Of a stretch of DNA of 64,000 bases, positions 23,401 through 30,781 are shown piece after piece. Numbering within the stretch: the first letter of the stretch is position 1; each line of letters starts with the position of its first letter. Below the pieces are notes generated by a model. The model searched no databases. It saw only the letters and a list, made by a program, of their open reading frames with translations, and had not been told where the DNA came from. The stretch covers positions 4,960,001 through 5,024,000 of the forward strand of contig CM065304.1 of NCBI GenBank assembly GCA_033032175.1, written 5' to 3'. Made by a program: the position numbers and the translations under genes. Origin of the DNA: Saturnia japonica (taxonomy: Eukaryota > Arthropoda > Insecta > Lepidoptera > Saturniidae).

Positions 23401-24858
23401 ATATTAAAAAAATATATAAATTTATATATTTTATATTCAGCTGCAGGTAACTCATTTTAGATGTGTAAATGTAAACAAGAAAGTTTCTATATAGTAATTA
23501 AATTCTTCGACAGGGTTTCTATCAGCCGCTCATGGGTTGCCTGAAAGGTCTGCTAATGAACGGGCAATTCGTCACCAAGATGTTACACAATGTGAACGCT
23601 CTCCGTTGTATCGACAACGTGGAAGATACTTCGGTTACTTACTTCGGGGCCTCGAACAACACCCACAGCAACTATCTGAAGGTCGATCACAATCAATTAA
23701 TAATATATTAGTAGTAGCGAATACATACCTCACGTTCGACCGACGTGAATTCGAATCGTTAGAAATGAAAGCATCGTGGTAAAACCATAACATAGTGCTA
23801 GAGTATTTTGTAATACCCACCTGGCTAGATAGCTACCAATCTCAAATTGAAAATCTGTCATCAGACACATAAAAGTATATCCCATCCCAGCAGATGACCT
23901 TAGAGCCAGTTTCCCTCACTAGGCATAGCGGTCACCTAACATGAGGAGAGATTGTGATATAGCGATGTAGCATTTTTAAAGAATCAAACTTAGTCGGCTC
24001 GGCACACGTATTTGAGTAAACTATATTATTATGTGTATTATTTTACTGTCTAATTATTAAATCTATGTACCATTTATCGAATCGACATCATCCACCGGAA
24101 GTGCACGAAGCAGAAAATGTACTAAATATTAATCAGTCATGACAAATGCCGACAGAAATGATAACTCAACACGCTGGCTGGCTGCCAGCACTATCCATCC
24201 AGAAATCGCCGAACCTGCCTATAGAAGTTTTCACTTGAAAAATTCGTTACAGTTACTAGAAAACTTCAGAGTGGGCGACGAAGTTTCAATAGCCATGGAG
24301 GTCAAACCACGGAACTCGACCGGGCTGCTGCTGAGCGTGCACGGGAAGAAAGACTACCTCGTTCTGGAACTGCTGGAAAACGAGGTCGTCGCCAACGTCG
24401 AGAACGGCAACGGACCGTTCAGAGCGAGTTTCAAACTCGGTAACAAGTTTTCACTGTGCGACGGCAAATGGCATAAGATTCATGGTTAGTATCATATAAT
24501 ACATAAACTCTTTCTCTTTATTTTGCCAACTAATCCTTGTTATTAATCAAAATCAAAATAAAATCTTACAGATTACTTTTATTTTTTCCTTTCAGTGGTA
24601 AAATCTTTGTACGTGGTGTCGGTGGGCGTCGACGGACACTTCTCGAAGCCGGGTATAGGTGTGAATATATCGACGGACACACGGTCCGCGCTATACATCG
24701 GCGGTCACGAGCGGCCCATACATAAAGTGCGCGGCGTCCGATCGAGACGTGGCTTTACGGGTTGCATTAAGAACATTATGATTGGGGAGACGCCGTTGCT
24801 GATACCGTCGACTGCCGCCGGTAGAAACACGCATATCGGAGTCTGTCCGCTCGATTAA
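5328..24858 (+). CDS. LanA: Laminin subunit alpha (LanA-type), C-terminal part, probably a broken copy
   Basis: Secreted basement-membrane protein: the alpha chain of the laminin heterotrimer, whose LG domains bind cell-surface receptors. Fourteen exon-like segments are visible: 5328-5486, about 7011-7217, 7360-7704, 11540-11698, 12568-12727, 17376-17514, 18079-18311 (or 18326), 19058-19153, 19376-19642, 20705-20886, 21802-22041, 23514-23681, about 24137-24484 and 24596-24858. They cover one LE repeat, domain IV/LF, half of LG3, a Thr/Pro linker, LG4 and LG5. Phases match at most junctions. Defects: TGA at 5366, TAG at 7402, no acceptor for the second segment, and no coding for LE repeats, coiled coil, LG1 and LG2 between 12727 and 17376. 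Identity is firm from LG-domain and LF-type motifs; functionality is doubtful. Confidence 0.8.
7011..7217 (+). CDS. LanA: Laminin alpha exon: domain IV/LF segment (start unresolved)
   Basis: The frame reads LLDYFVLIPEAYYEATILT and continues with two cysteines to IDGPE, then a GTAACA donor in phase 0. The DYFVL.P..YYEA pattern is characteristic of the domain between LE blocks in arthropod and alpha-3/5 laminin chains. Upstream in frame there is TGA at 7008-7010. No AG lies between that stop and the coding block, so the normal acceptor is missing or mutated. Confidence 0.7.
7360..7704 (+). pseudogene. LanA: Laminin alpha exon: domain IV/LF segment with in-frame TAG
   Basis: Acceptor CGTTCACAG; donor GTGAGT after 7704; phase 0 at both ends, joining the previous GTAACA donor. 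The frame reads LLAEPNTIPFMRDE, then TAG at 7402-7404, then continues without interruption through ILLIEYVTLVDRS and a CRQVVVDD block to the donor. A single premature stop in an otherwise conserved 115-codon exon points to recent loss of function or a base error. Confidence 0.7.
7742..9645 (+). mobile_element. CR1/Jockey-group LINE in a laminin intron, decayed
   Basis: Reverse-transcriptase motifs are readable in order: a conserved block before FEKIM near 8160, GRQFGFTKSKST near 8220, LSKAFDCVDH near 8335-8360, GVPEDSILGPFLFLVYINDL near 8500-8550, and FADDTSL near 8595, the catalytic Asp pair of the palm. The thumb and C-terminal region continues at 8796-9140 and 9147-9422. TAG at 8308, TGA at 8632 and others, plus frame changes, inactivate it. 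The 3' end is an AT-rich tail with ATTGAATAAAATATATTTTG near 9615-9640. The same 3' tail occurs at 21221-21440. Confidence 0.8.
9700..9940 (+). mobile_element. LINE ORF2 C-terminal fragment (RTE-like)
   Basis: With small frame breaks the sequence reads GRLKKVWMD..KNNMRIKGV and ends WKKKTCCADPT, the C-terminal pattern of a LINE family common in arthropods. It directly follows the CR1-type LINE and is a separate 5'-truncated insertion. No palm motifs are present. Confidence 0.5.
9941..11539. other. Laminin intron sequence, no gene recognised
   Basis: AT-rich intron. Contains TGAC/TGAT simple repeats at about 10285-10335 and a dispersed-repeat block near 11235-11325 (ACTGGGCTTACCGTGTCACC). A long series of weak ORFs carries no recognisable domain. 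Confidence 0.4.
11540..11698 (+). CDS. LanA: Laminin alpha exon: domain IV/LF, third segment
   Basis: The frame reads SVIDATVTIDG, then HCPSSSGCRYLLRRV, ending FTITFK before GTAGGT. The upstream AG doublet is TTCGCAGAG. Using the second AG (exon at 11540) keeps phase 0 with the preceding donor at 7704; using the first would shift the frame. There are 53 intact codons. Confidence 0.7.
12568..12727 (+). CDS. LanA: Laminin alpha exon: end of domain IV/LF
   Basis: Acceptor TTTTTCAG, phase 0 with the previous exon. Reads GNTSKGLWLDYVLVIASPDY, then a block ending YTREFIEKCALSQYYINSSET. The donor CAG|GTAAAA leaves phase 1. In intact laminins the next exons should encode more LE repeats; none is found before the LG3 remnant at 17376. 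Confidence 0.75.
13924..14136 (+). pseudogene. hAT transposase N-terminus: BED-type zinc finger
   Basis: Contains CLLCKRILCNDSMKPSKLED followed by HLKRCHP, the C2H2-like BED finger of ZBED5/Buster-related hAT transposases, with SVDYLKLGF upstream. The reading frame ends at the mariner insertion. The sequence across the junction continues after the mariner at about 15397 (FQTLKEKY block), showing one gene was split. Confidence 0.8.
14139..15394 (+). mobile_element. Mariner (DD34D) transposon, copy 1, nested in hAT element
   Basis: Terminal inverted repeats GTCTTTACCTATGAAATTGC (left) and its reverse complement (right, ending 15394) flanked by TA. About 1256 bp with one transposase gene. The same element occurs at 57160-58409 in the opposite orientation. 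Target-site structure and nesting are clear. Confidence 0.9.
14327..15241 (+). pseudogene. Mariner transposase, inactive (D-to-N, stop, C-terminal frameshift)
   Basis: Cut-and-paste transposase. The N-terminal HTH pair runs from MDTLKIRVIMEYEYRRG to RGRPKTLVD, followed by the mariner signature KWVPHEL. The catalytic block reads TCNEKW, where the first aspartate has become Asn (14777-14779). The second aspartate (LLHDNARPHTA) and the YSPDLAPTDYYFF block are kept, with 34 residues between the second and third aspartates. TAA at 14975-14977 interrupts the frame. A one-base loss near 15214-15220 moves the last 35 or so codons, which run to TAA at 15318, out of frame. Confidence 0.9.
15397..16574 (+). 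pseudogene. hAT transposase catalytic and dimerisation region
   Basis: Readable in pieces: an N-terminal part at 15400-15665 with frame breaks, then 15666-16274 with FSIQLDEST (first catalytic Asp region), SVATDGAPAMVG (second), AIHCVIHRQHL and HTEVRWLSKGECL, which are hallmarks of ZBED-type hAT transposases. After TAA at 16272 a shortened C-terminal part (16281-16574) carries FPSSYLVEKSFSVVTNLLTK, the hAT dimerisation motif. A stretch between the two parts is deleted. Confidence 0.85.
16601..17375. other. Laminin intron sequence, nothing recognised
   Basis: AT-rich. I looked for LG1/LG2 or coiled-coil coding and for the right inverted repeat of the hAT element and found neither. Confidence 0.4.
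17376..17514 (+). CDS. LanA: Laminin alpha exon: LG3, central strand segment
   Basis: Likely acceptor TTCAAAGTACAG. Reads GKLVLMSQREQFDTGLSTYN followed by DSQWHVVTVTHNSNALRLVV, the D.QWH.V.V......L.VD signature of a laminin G domain. The donor AA|GTACTT leaves phase 2, matching the next exon. The first half of this LG domain, normally on preceding exons, is missing. Confidence 0.75.
18079..18311 (+). CDS. LanA: Laminin alpha exon: LG3, C-terminal half
   Basis: Acceptor AATATTTCAG, phase 2 match. Reads LHILNGVLFIGGVQPGYVVG, then VPFTGCIADAALNERMLNLL and FGRCGS: the G-x-L-x-x-GG and F-x-G-C-I blocks that close an LG domain. The donor is duplicated: CCAG|GTGGGT after 18311 and CCAG|GTGAAA after 18326, both phase 1, 15 bases apart. 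Confidence 0.8.
18354..18537 (+). mobile_element. Short Helitron remnant in laminin intron
   Basis: Begins TCTATACCAATATTATAAAG, a lepidopteran Helitron 5' end, and finishes GGGCACAGCTAG followed by T. Only 184 bp, so it is an internally deleted copy. It starts about 28-43 bases after the alternative laminin donors. Confidence 0.6.
18538..19057. other. Laminin intron with a small LINE scrap
   Basis: AT-rich. At 18976-19003 it holds GTTTCGCGGCTGAGTGCC and a few following bases, a fragment of the 3' UTR of the Jockey-type LINE found at 1-1030. Confidence 0.45.
19058..19153 (+). CDS. LanA: Laminin alpha exon: LG3-LG4 linker, first part
   Basis: Phase 1 acceptor (GTATACAG). Reads QALWVAPTRPDVLPVPLLQP and PATPAPETTTSK before GTATGT. 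Proline- and threonine-rich, as in the linker that separates LG1-3 from LG4-5. Confidence 0.7.
19376..19642 (+). CDS. LanA: Laminin alpha exon: Thr/Pro-rich linker and start of LG4
   Basis: Acceptor CCTTTCAG, phase 1. Frame runs from QLFSNEIVPPLVQP through a long Ser/Thr/Pro/Gln-rich stretch, then a Cys-containing segment ending in YRFG, then GTGAGA. Two other frames are also open here because of the skewed composition. Phase continuity on both sides and the known Thr-rich linker of insect laminin alpha select this one. Confidence 0.75.
20280..20704 (+). repeat. Degenerate tandem repeat ending at a splice acceptor
   Basis: Units share CATCGAATGTAACAAAAACG-like blocks at 20408, 20475, 20507, 20563, 20631 and 20701, with spacings of about 32 to 70 bases. 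The last unit supplies the ACAG acceptor and first bases (GAACG) of the LG4 exon at 20705. The unit at 20475 also has ACAGGAACG, a potential decoy acceptor. Confidence 0.55.
20705..20886 (+). CDS. LanA: Laminin alpha exon: LG4, N-terminal part
   Basis: Phase 1 acceptor joins the previous exon to give a Gly codon. Reads RIEYGKLPGRQLEGFDLSVS, FRTFDRHGGLIFYAESSNV and then FLAFYMKDAK: the F-R-T.....GL-I-Y pattern of an LG domain start. The donor is the unusual AAG|GTCATT, kept because phase 0 matches the next exon. Confidence 0.8.
21221..21440 (+). mobile_element. LINE 3' tail in laminin intron
   Basis: Matches the last 200 or so bases of the LINE at 7742-9645, including AAACCCGATCGGGTCTCTTG, TTTTGACGTTCATAAGTGCC and an AAATTGAAGAAAGAC-like 3' end. 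A strongly 5'-truncated second copy. Confidence 0.65.
21802..22041 (+). CDS. LanA: Laminin alpha exon: LG4, middle
   Basis: 80 codons, phase 0 at both ends. Reads LHFAFNCGGETALISSTQVY, NDTEWHTVTMTRNGGHGKLA and YYYGGLRHVTERASQALS. D-T-E-W-H-x-V is the LG core. GC content is high compared with flanking introns, as expected of real coding. Confidence 0.85.
22042..23513. other. Laminin intron, no gene recognised
   Basis: About 1.5 kb of AT-rich intron. No transposon ends or coding domains that I can support. Confidence 0.4.
23514..23681 (+). CDS. LanA: Laminin alpha exon: LG4, C-terminal part
   Basis: Acceptor TTCTTCGACAG, phase 0. Reads GFYQPLMGCLKGLLMNGQFV, ALRCIDNVEDTSVTYFG and ends SNYLK. 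The M-G-C-L-K closing motif and cysteine pair of LG4 are intact. The donor GTCGAT is non-consensus and its phase 0 does not fit the only nearby acceptors of the LG5 exon, so a small exon or a different junction is missing. Confidence 0.8.
24137..24484 (+). CDS. LanA: Laminin alpha exon: LG5, N-terminal part (acceptor uncertain)
   Basis: Reads STRWLAASTIHPEIAEPAYR, LLENFRVGDEVSIAMEVKP, GLLLSVHGKKDYLVLELLE and LCDGKWHKIH, a full first half of an LG domain. The donor CATG|GTTAGT leaves phase 1 and fits the last exon. Candidate acceptors are AATCAG (exon from 24137) or CGACAG (from 24156). Neither has the phase left by the 23681 donor. Confidence 0.8.
24596..24858 (+). CDS. LanA: Laminin alpha last exon: LG5 C-terminus and stop
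   Basis: Acceptor TTCCTTTCAG. Reads VKSLYVVSVGVDGHFSKPG, ALYIGGHERPIHKVRGV and RRGFTGCIKNIMIG, ending HIGVCPLD then TAA. This is the normal extreme C-terminus of laminin alpha chains (second cysteine of LG5 followed by the stop). The exon is free of defects. Confidence 0.85.
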
Positions 24859-25645
24859 ACATTGACAATTGACCTCTGAGCGTAATGTAGGAATTAATCT
24901 ACCATTTTCTCAATTTTATTTTGAACTCTTTTTTCCGTCTTCTGACAATTCTTGTACAATATCAAAATGTAAACCTACGAAGTGCATCTTGTTTGTGGAA
25001 TACGAGCGTTTTGCCCGCGGTTTCGCTTTATGTACATAGAAAACAAGTAATCGGGCGATAATTATGTTTCCTGCCACTTTTTATAGCATTTTTATCAGTT
25101 GAAAACGTTCCTTACTCGTATGGTTTAGTAAATATTAGTTAAGTTCTCTTTCTATCTCTCACCTCAGCACGTACCAAGTTAAGTGATAAAAAGCGTCAAC
25201 GATAAATATTTGTACGATAAGCTATTCCTAATGTTGTTAAGGATCTGGTATCGTTTGGTTTGTATTATCTAAAGTTAATAATTCCGTGGACTGTTGTATA
25301 TCTATACATTTGTAACATACGCTGTTACGGCTATAGAAGATACGCTATAAATTCGAATGTTTGAAAAACAGATCTAAACAAGAAAAGGGTTTATTCAATG
25401 TAAATTGAATCAGCACTGTTCTCTGGTCCCAATACATAATTTAATTTATACACATATCATCTAAGCATTCAAATCACTATTATTGTATGTATAAATGATT
25501 TTAAAATTAAATTAACGTTGCATTTTTATTATATTTTATTTGTATTATGTAACTAATATCTATTAATCAATTGTGTTTTTCTCTTTGTAAACCATTTTAT
25601 TTTCAATTTATTTCTTCTAAATAAAGCAATAGATTACAGTTTCGT
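24859..25645 (+). promoter_or_regulatory. Probable laminin 3' UTR with poly(A) signal
   Basis: AT-rich sequence after the stop with AATAAA at 25620-25625 followed by a T/G-rich stretch (GTTTCGTGTTTTATT), a plausible cleavage site. There are no other signals to mark the exact 3' end. A (TATGG)n-like microsatellite follows at about 25683-25702. Confidence 0.45.
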
Positions 25646-25753
25646 GTTTTATTCATCTAATATTATTTTTAGTTTCGTTTTCTGGTATGGTATGGTATGG
25701 TCGTGTTTATATTTGAACATTCTCCAATAGTCTTTGAAGTTACAGTACTTTAA

Positions 25754-28198
25754 TCTATACATATAATAAAAACGTAACTGATCGATGTCTGTACATAGAA
25801 GAGATATGAGAAAAACTATTAGTGGGGGTCTCTATAAACGCAGGAGAACCCAAAACAATGACTGTTAGAATTTTTGTCTGTTTGCCAACTTTTGTGCGCG
25901 CTAATCTCAGAACGGCATAACCGATTTGGAAACGGTTTTCACTAATATAATCTGGTAAGGTTCACTTAACATTTAGTGTTTGTTTTACTTCAATAAGTTC
26001 ATAAATAAAAAAGTTATATCAATTTAAAAAATCACGTCGAACATTTGTTCGATAAAAATGCTTTAAAATAGCTCTTCAGTTGAATTGACTGAAATTTTAG
26101 CTATCTGTTTATTATGGTTTGTAAAACGATGATGATCGAAATCTTTCATAAAGTTAAAAAATGAAGAGTTTAATAAAATGAAATTTCCAATATACGTTGA
26201 CCTCAGATCTATGTGTTAAATCATATTAAAAGGGGGTCTGCATAGGCTGGATATTTCAGTTGAATATAGCTGTGCCGCTGCTAGGGATGGCAATTCATTT
26301 CGAAAAAGATTGATTCGAATCGAACTCTTATGAATCTATTCCCAAAAAAATCAATGTCTAGATCGATTACTCAAAAATTGATCTTTTTTCGATTCACTTT
26401 CGCATTTGTATTAACAATATAAAAACCCCTAAAATAGAAAATTAAAAGGGAACCACAACAGTCGATCTTTTGTAATTTTTACCTTACTAAAGTATCAGTT
26501 ATTATAGAGAAACATAGAAAGGTATAGAGAGAGAGAATTTATTACAGGTATATAGTGAAAGTGAATTCATTTCAAAAATTAATTATTATAAACTGTTTTC
26601 GTTAATTTTGTGTTGGGTAATAATTTACTGTTAGTATTTTAATTGGTAAATGACACTATAGAAAATTACTGTAATCCATACCTACTAATATTATAAATGC
26701 GAAAGTAATTCTTTCTGTCCCGTCTGTTGCATTTTCAAGCCTAGACCGCTGAACCAATTTTGAAGAACTTTGGTTGAGAAAGGTCATTGGCTACTTTTGG
26801 AAATAAAATTATAAGGGGTGAAATGGGGGGTGAAAGTTCGTTTAAAGAACCTAATTTTGTTATAGAGATATGTAGGAATTTGGAGGAAGACTTTGGCAAC
26901 CTTATGTGGTGAAAATAAAACTTTAATGGGTGAAATAGGGGATGAAGGTTTGTACGAAGAACCCGTTAAACCAATTTTAATGAATAGAGATATATTGGAC
27001 CTTGGAGACGGACATAGGGTACCTTATGGCGCAAAGATAAAACATGAAGGGGTCAAATAGGGGATGAAAAATTGTATGAAGAACCCACTATTTCTCAATT
27101 TAGGGATATGAAAATTCATATTTATGATTTTAGGAAGAAATAAAAGGGTTTCGCGTTTTTGAAAAAGGAATCGTCAGGGTGGTACAATAAGGGTGATTTG
27201 CAATACCATACGCATAGAGTGATAAATCCATCTATGATTTTCTATTGCTTTTGTCGTGTTTAGAGATCAGTCTGTGTTTATGCAATAATATAGAGGGGTG
27301 GTAGGTATCGCGACCACCATACAAATAGCGATAAACCCAACTATGAGTTTCTTTTGGTTCATCGTGTTCAGAGATCAGTCGGTGTATATGCAATAATAAA
27401 GAGGGGTGGTAGGTATCGCGACCACCATACAAATAGCGATAAACCCAACTATGATTTTCTATTGCTTTTGTCGTGTTTAGAGATCAGTCTGTGTTTATGC
27501 AATAATATAGAGGGGTGGTAGGTATCGCGACCACCATACAAATAGCGATAAACCCAACTATGAGTTTCTTTTGGTTCATCGTGTTCAGAGATCAGTCGGT
27601 GTATATGCAATAATAAAGAGGGGTGGTAGGTATCGCGACCACCATACAAATAGCGATAAACCCAACTATGATTTTCTATTGCTTTTGTCGTGTTTAGAGA
27701 TCAGTCTGTGTTTATGCAATAATATAGAGGGGTGGTAGGTATCGCGACCACCATACAAATAGCGATAAACCCAACTATGAGTTTCTTTTGGTTCATCGTG
27801 TTCAGAGATCAGTCGGTGTATATGCAATAATAAAGAGGGGTGGTAGGTATCGCGACCACCATACAAATAGCGATAAACCCAACTATGATTTTCTATTGCT
27901 TTTGTCGTGTTTAGAGATCAGTCTATGTTTATGCAATAATATAGAGGGGTGGTAGGTATCGCGACCACCATACAAATAGCGATAAACCCAACTATGAGTT
28001 TCTTTTGGTTCATCGTGTTCAGAGATCAGTCGGTGTATATGCAATAATAAAGAGGGGTGGTAGGTATCGCGACCACCATACAAATAGCGATAAACCCAAC
28101 TATGAGTTTCTTTTGGTTCATCGTGTTCAGAGATCAGTCGGTGTATATGCAATAATATAGTGGGGTGGTAGGGATCGCGACCATCATATCTACATCTA
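25754..28198 (+). mobile_element. Helitron-like element with internal tandem array
   Basis: Starts TCTATACATATAATAAAAAC after an A, a Helitron-type 5' terminus. A body of about 1.4 kb leads into a tandem array of roughly 108-bp monomers (27221-28190). The 3' CTAG end is missing: the array is cut directly by the start of a second copy at 28199. There is no Rep/helicase coding, so it is non-autonomous. Confidence 0.55.
27221..28190 (+). repeat. Higher-order tandem repeat: two monomer types, 217-bp unit
   Basis: Monomers start (GATAAACCCAACTATG) at 27221 (diverged), 27330, 27438, 27547, 27655, 27764, 27872, 27981 and 28089. Type a (GATTTTCTATTGCTTTTGTC, 109 bp) and type b (GAGTTTCTTTTGGTTCATCG, 108 bp) alternate four times, then b is repeated. 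The 217-bp units are almost identical, so the array expanded recently by dimer. Each monomer has GTGGT...ACCAC arms around TATCGCG. Minus-strand ORFs across it are repeat artefacts. Confidence 0.9.
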
Positions 28199-29425
28199 TC
28201 TATACATATAATAAAAACGTAACTGATCGATGTCTGTACATAGAAGAGATATGAGAAAAACTATTATTGGGGGTCTCTATCAACGCAGGAGAACCCAAAA
28301 CAATGATTGTTAGAATTTTAGTGTTTGTCTGTTTGCCAACGTTTGTGCGCGCTAATCTCAGAAACGGCTTAACTGATTTGGAAACGGTTTCAACTAATAT
28401 ATTTTGGTAAGGTTGACTTAACATTTAGTGTGGTTTTACTTCATTGAGTTCATAAATAAAAAAGTTATATCAATTTTAAAAATCACGTCGAACATTTGTT
28501 CGATAAAAATGCTATAAAATAGCTCTTCAGTTGTAATGGCTGAAATTTTGAAACTGGTTTGTAAAATGATGATTATTGAAAGTTTATATAAAGTTAAAAA
28601 TGTACAGTTTCAAAGAATTTGGAACTTTCCAATATGACTTGACCACACATCTATATAATAAATCATATTAATAAGTGGTCACCCTAGGTTGGATATAATC
28701 ACGCAAGCAAGTCGAGTGCCGCATCGCTGCTAGGCAATTCATTCCGAAAAAGATCGATTCGAATCTAACTCTGATGTATCGATTCACAATAAATCGAGGA
28801 CTAAAACGCCGAGCTCTCCAAAAAATTGACCGTCTTTTATTCACTTTTCAGATTTGTGTTAACAATATAAAAATCCCTATTATAGAAAACAAAAAGGACA
28901 CTACAACATTCGATCTTTTGCTATTTTTACCATGCTAAAGTATCAGTTAAAGAGAAACAAAGAAAGGTGTAGAGAGAGAGAGAGAGAGAATTAATTTCAA
29001 AAATTTATTATTATAAACTGTTGTCGTTATTCTGCTATTGGGTAATTTACTGACACCATAGAGAACGACAGCATAATGAAATGAATAATCCATACTAATA
29101 TTATTATAAATGCGAAAGTAACTCTGTCTGTCCTGTCTGTTGCATTTCACGCCCTGAAATAGACGACGAAGGTTTGAACGAAGAACGCATGAAACCAAAT
29201 TTGATGAATTTTGATATAGAGATATATTGGACCTTAAAGAAAGACATAGCTTACCTTATGTCGTGAAAATAAAACTTTAAGAGGTGAAATAGGGGATGAA
29301 AGATTGTATGAAGAACAAACTATTTCTAAGTTTAGGGATATGAAAATTCATATTTATGCTTTTAGGAAGAAATAACAGTGTTTCGTGTTTTAAAAAATAA
29401 GGGTGATTTACAATACACATAGACT
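28199..29425 (+). mobile_element. Second copy of the Helitron-like element, truncated
   Basis: Repeats the order of 25754-27225 with many small differences: the same TCTATACATATAATAAAAAC start after A, the same CGTCGAACATTTGTTCGATA block, the same GGATATGAAAATTCATATTT block. It stops just where the array would begin (GGGTGATTTACAATAC, 29401). After that comes LINE sequence. Confidence 0.6.
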
Positions 29426-29476
29426 GCAACCCTTGATACTAAGAAAAATGTTCCTGAGACATAAGCTTACATTATA

Positions 29477-30781
29477 CAAGGTGTCCAGAAAGGGTATCGG
29501 GTATTTGTTTTCGCGCCATATTCGAAACGGGGCGTTTAAAGGGTGCGGGGAGGGGTTCGTGGCGTCCGCCATTTTGTGGAGTTTTAGTCACGATGGAACA
29601 GTACTCGGGGACGCATCGCGCATTTTGCGTACGAGCGTATTATCGTAATGGTGATTCAATAGTGACTGCTCAACGTCTCTATCGTGCGGAATATCGTACA
29701 CGCCACGCGCCAAGTGACGATAGCATTAGGAAATGGATCAGGATGTTCGAGAATACAGGTGCGACAGTTAAAATTCAAAACTCTGGTCGTCCTCGTTCAG
29801 TTCGCGATGAAGAAACAATTGAAGAAGTTGAGGCGTCGGTTCGTTAAAATCCGTCTTTATCCATCCGAAAGCGAAGCCAAGCGTTGAACATCAAAAAAAT
29901 CGTCTTTACATTCGATTTTAAAGAAAGAATTACATCTAAAAGCCTATAAAATTCAATTGTTTCAAGAATTGAAGGATACGGACTATGCTAATCGACTGAA
30001 TTTTGCGAACGAAATGCTGCAGCGATTTAACAACTTTAACAACATACTGTTCAGTGACGAAGCAAATTTTCACCTGAATGGTCATGTTAATAAGCAGAAT
30101 TGTCGGTACTGGGCAGTGGAGAATCCGAGACGAAAGCATGAACGACCCCTGCATAGCCCAAAGGTCGTTGTTTGGGCCGCTATGTCTGCTAAAGGCATAA
30201 TTGGTCCTTATTTTCATGAAAATCAACGAGGCCGAGCAATTAATGTGAATAGTGACCGTTATTGCGATATGTTGCGAAATTTTTTGGTCACAGAGTTGCA
30301 GGAGTTTGCAGGTTTCAACTCAAGAACGTGGTTCCAGCAAGATGGGGCCACTTGCCATACCTCAAATGACTCAATGGAAGTTGTTAACGAATTATTCCCT
30401 AATAAAGTCATTTCGCGAAGGGGTTACATCAACTGGCCTCCCAGAAGCCCCGACCTTAGCCCGCTTGACTATTTTGCATGGGGATACCTTAAAAGTAAGG
30501 TTTATCAAAACAATCCGACGAATCTAACCCAGTTAAAGCAAAACATCAGGTCAGAAATCGCAGCAATATCGATAGCTATGTGTCAACGTGTTATCGCCAA
30601 TCTTCGTTTCCGTTTAGAAGAGTGCCAGCAACTTAACGGTCATCATTTGGATAACATCATCTTTTCCAAATAATTCTCCAATTCATATGCTAATAATAAA
30701 CAATAAACTTTTTTATTGCATACAAATAATTTTTGTTTCATTGAACTTACAAATACCCGATACCCTATCTGGACACCTTGT
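29477..30781 (+). mobile_element. DD41D Tc1/mariner-group transposon in LINE
   Basis: Inverted ends CAAGGTGTCCAGAAAGGGTA (left) and its near-complement (right), each next to TA; the uninterrupted LINE would read TATACAAGACATATG. About 1305 bp with a single transposase gene. Confidence 0.9.
29593..30673 (+). pseudogene. DD41D transposase with internal frame breaks
   Basis: Helix-turn-helix N-terminus MEQYSGTHRAFCVRAYYRNG and WIRMFENTGATV at 29593-29847, then TAA, then a damaged stretch of about 110 bases. The catalytic domain is open again at 29957-30673: ILFSDEANFHLNG (first Asp), TWFQQDGATCHTS (second), WPPRSPDLSPLDYFAWGYLK (third). Forty-one residues lie between the second and third aspartates. 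All three catalytic residues remain, but the N- and C-terminal parts are in different frames, so no full protein can be made. The minus-strand element at 1991-4758 is a distant relative. Confidence 0.85.

Noticed and set aside
27232..28152. Four minus-strand ORFs with repeated MYGGRDTYHPSLLLHIHRL-type protein
   Set aside because: They are the translation of the 217-bp tandem array. The unit length is not a multiple of three, each ORF stops at the same place in the unit, and there is no other coding sign.
27221..28190. CRISPR-like array
   Set aside because: Monomers are contiguous with no unique spacers, and the context is a eukaryotic Helitron.
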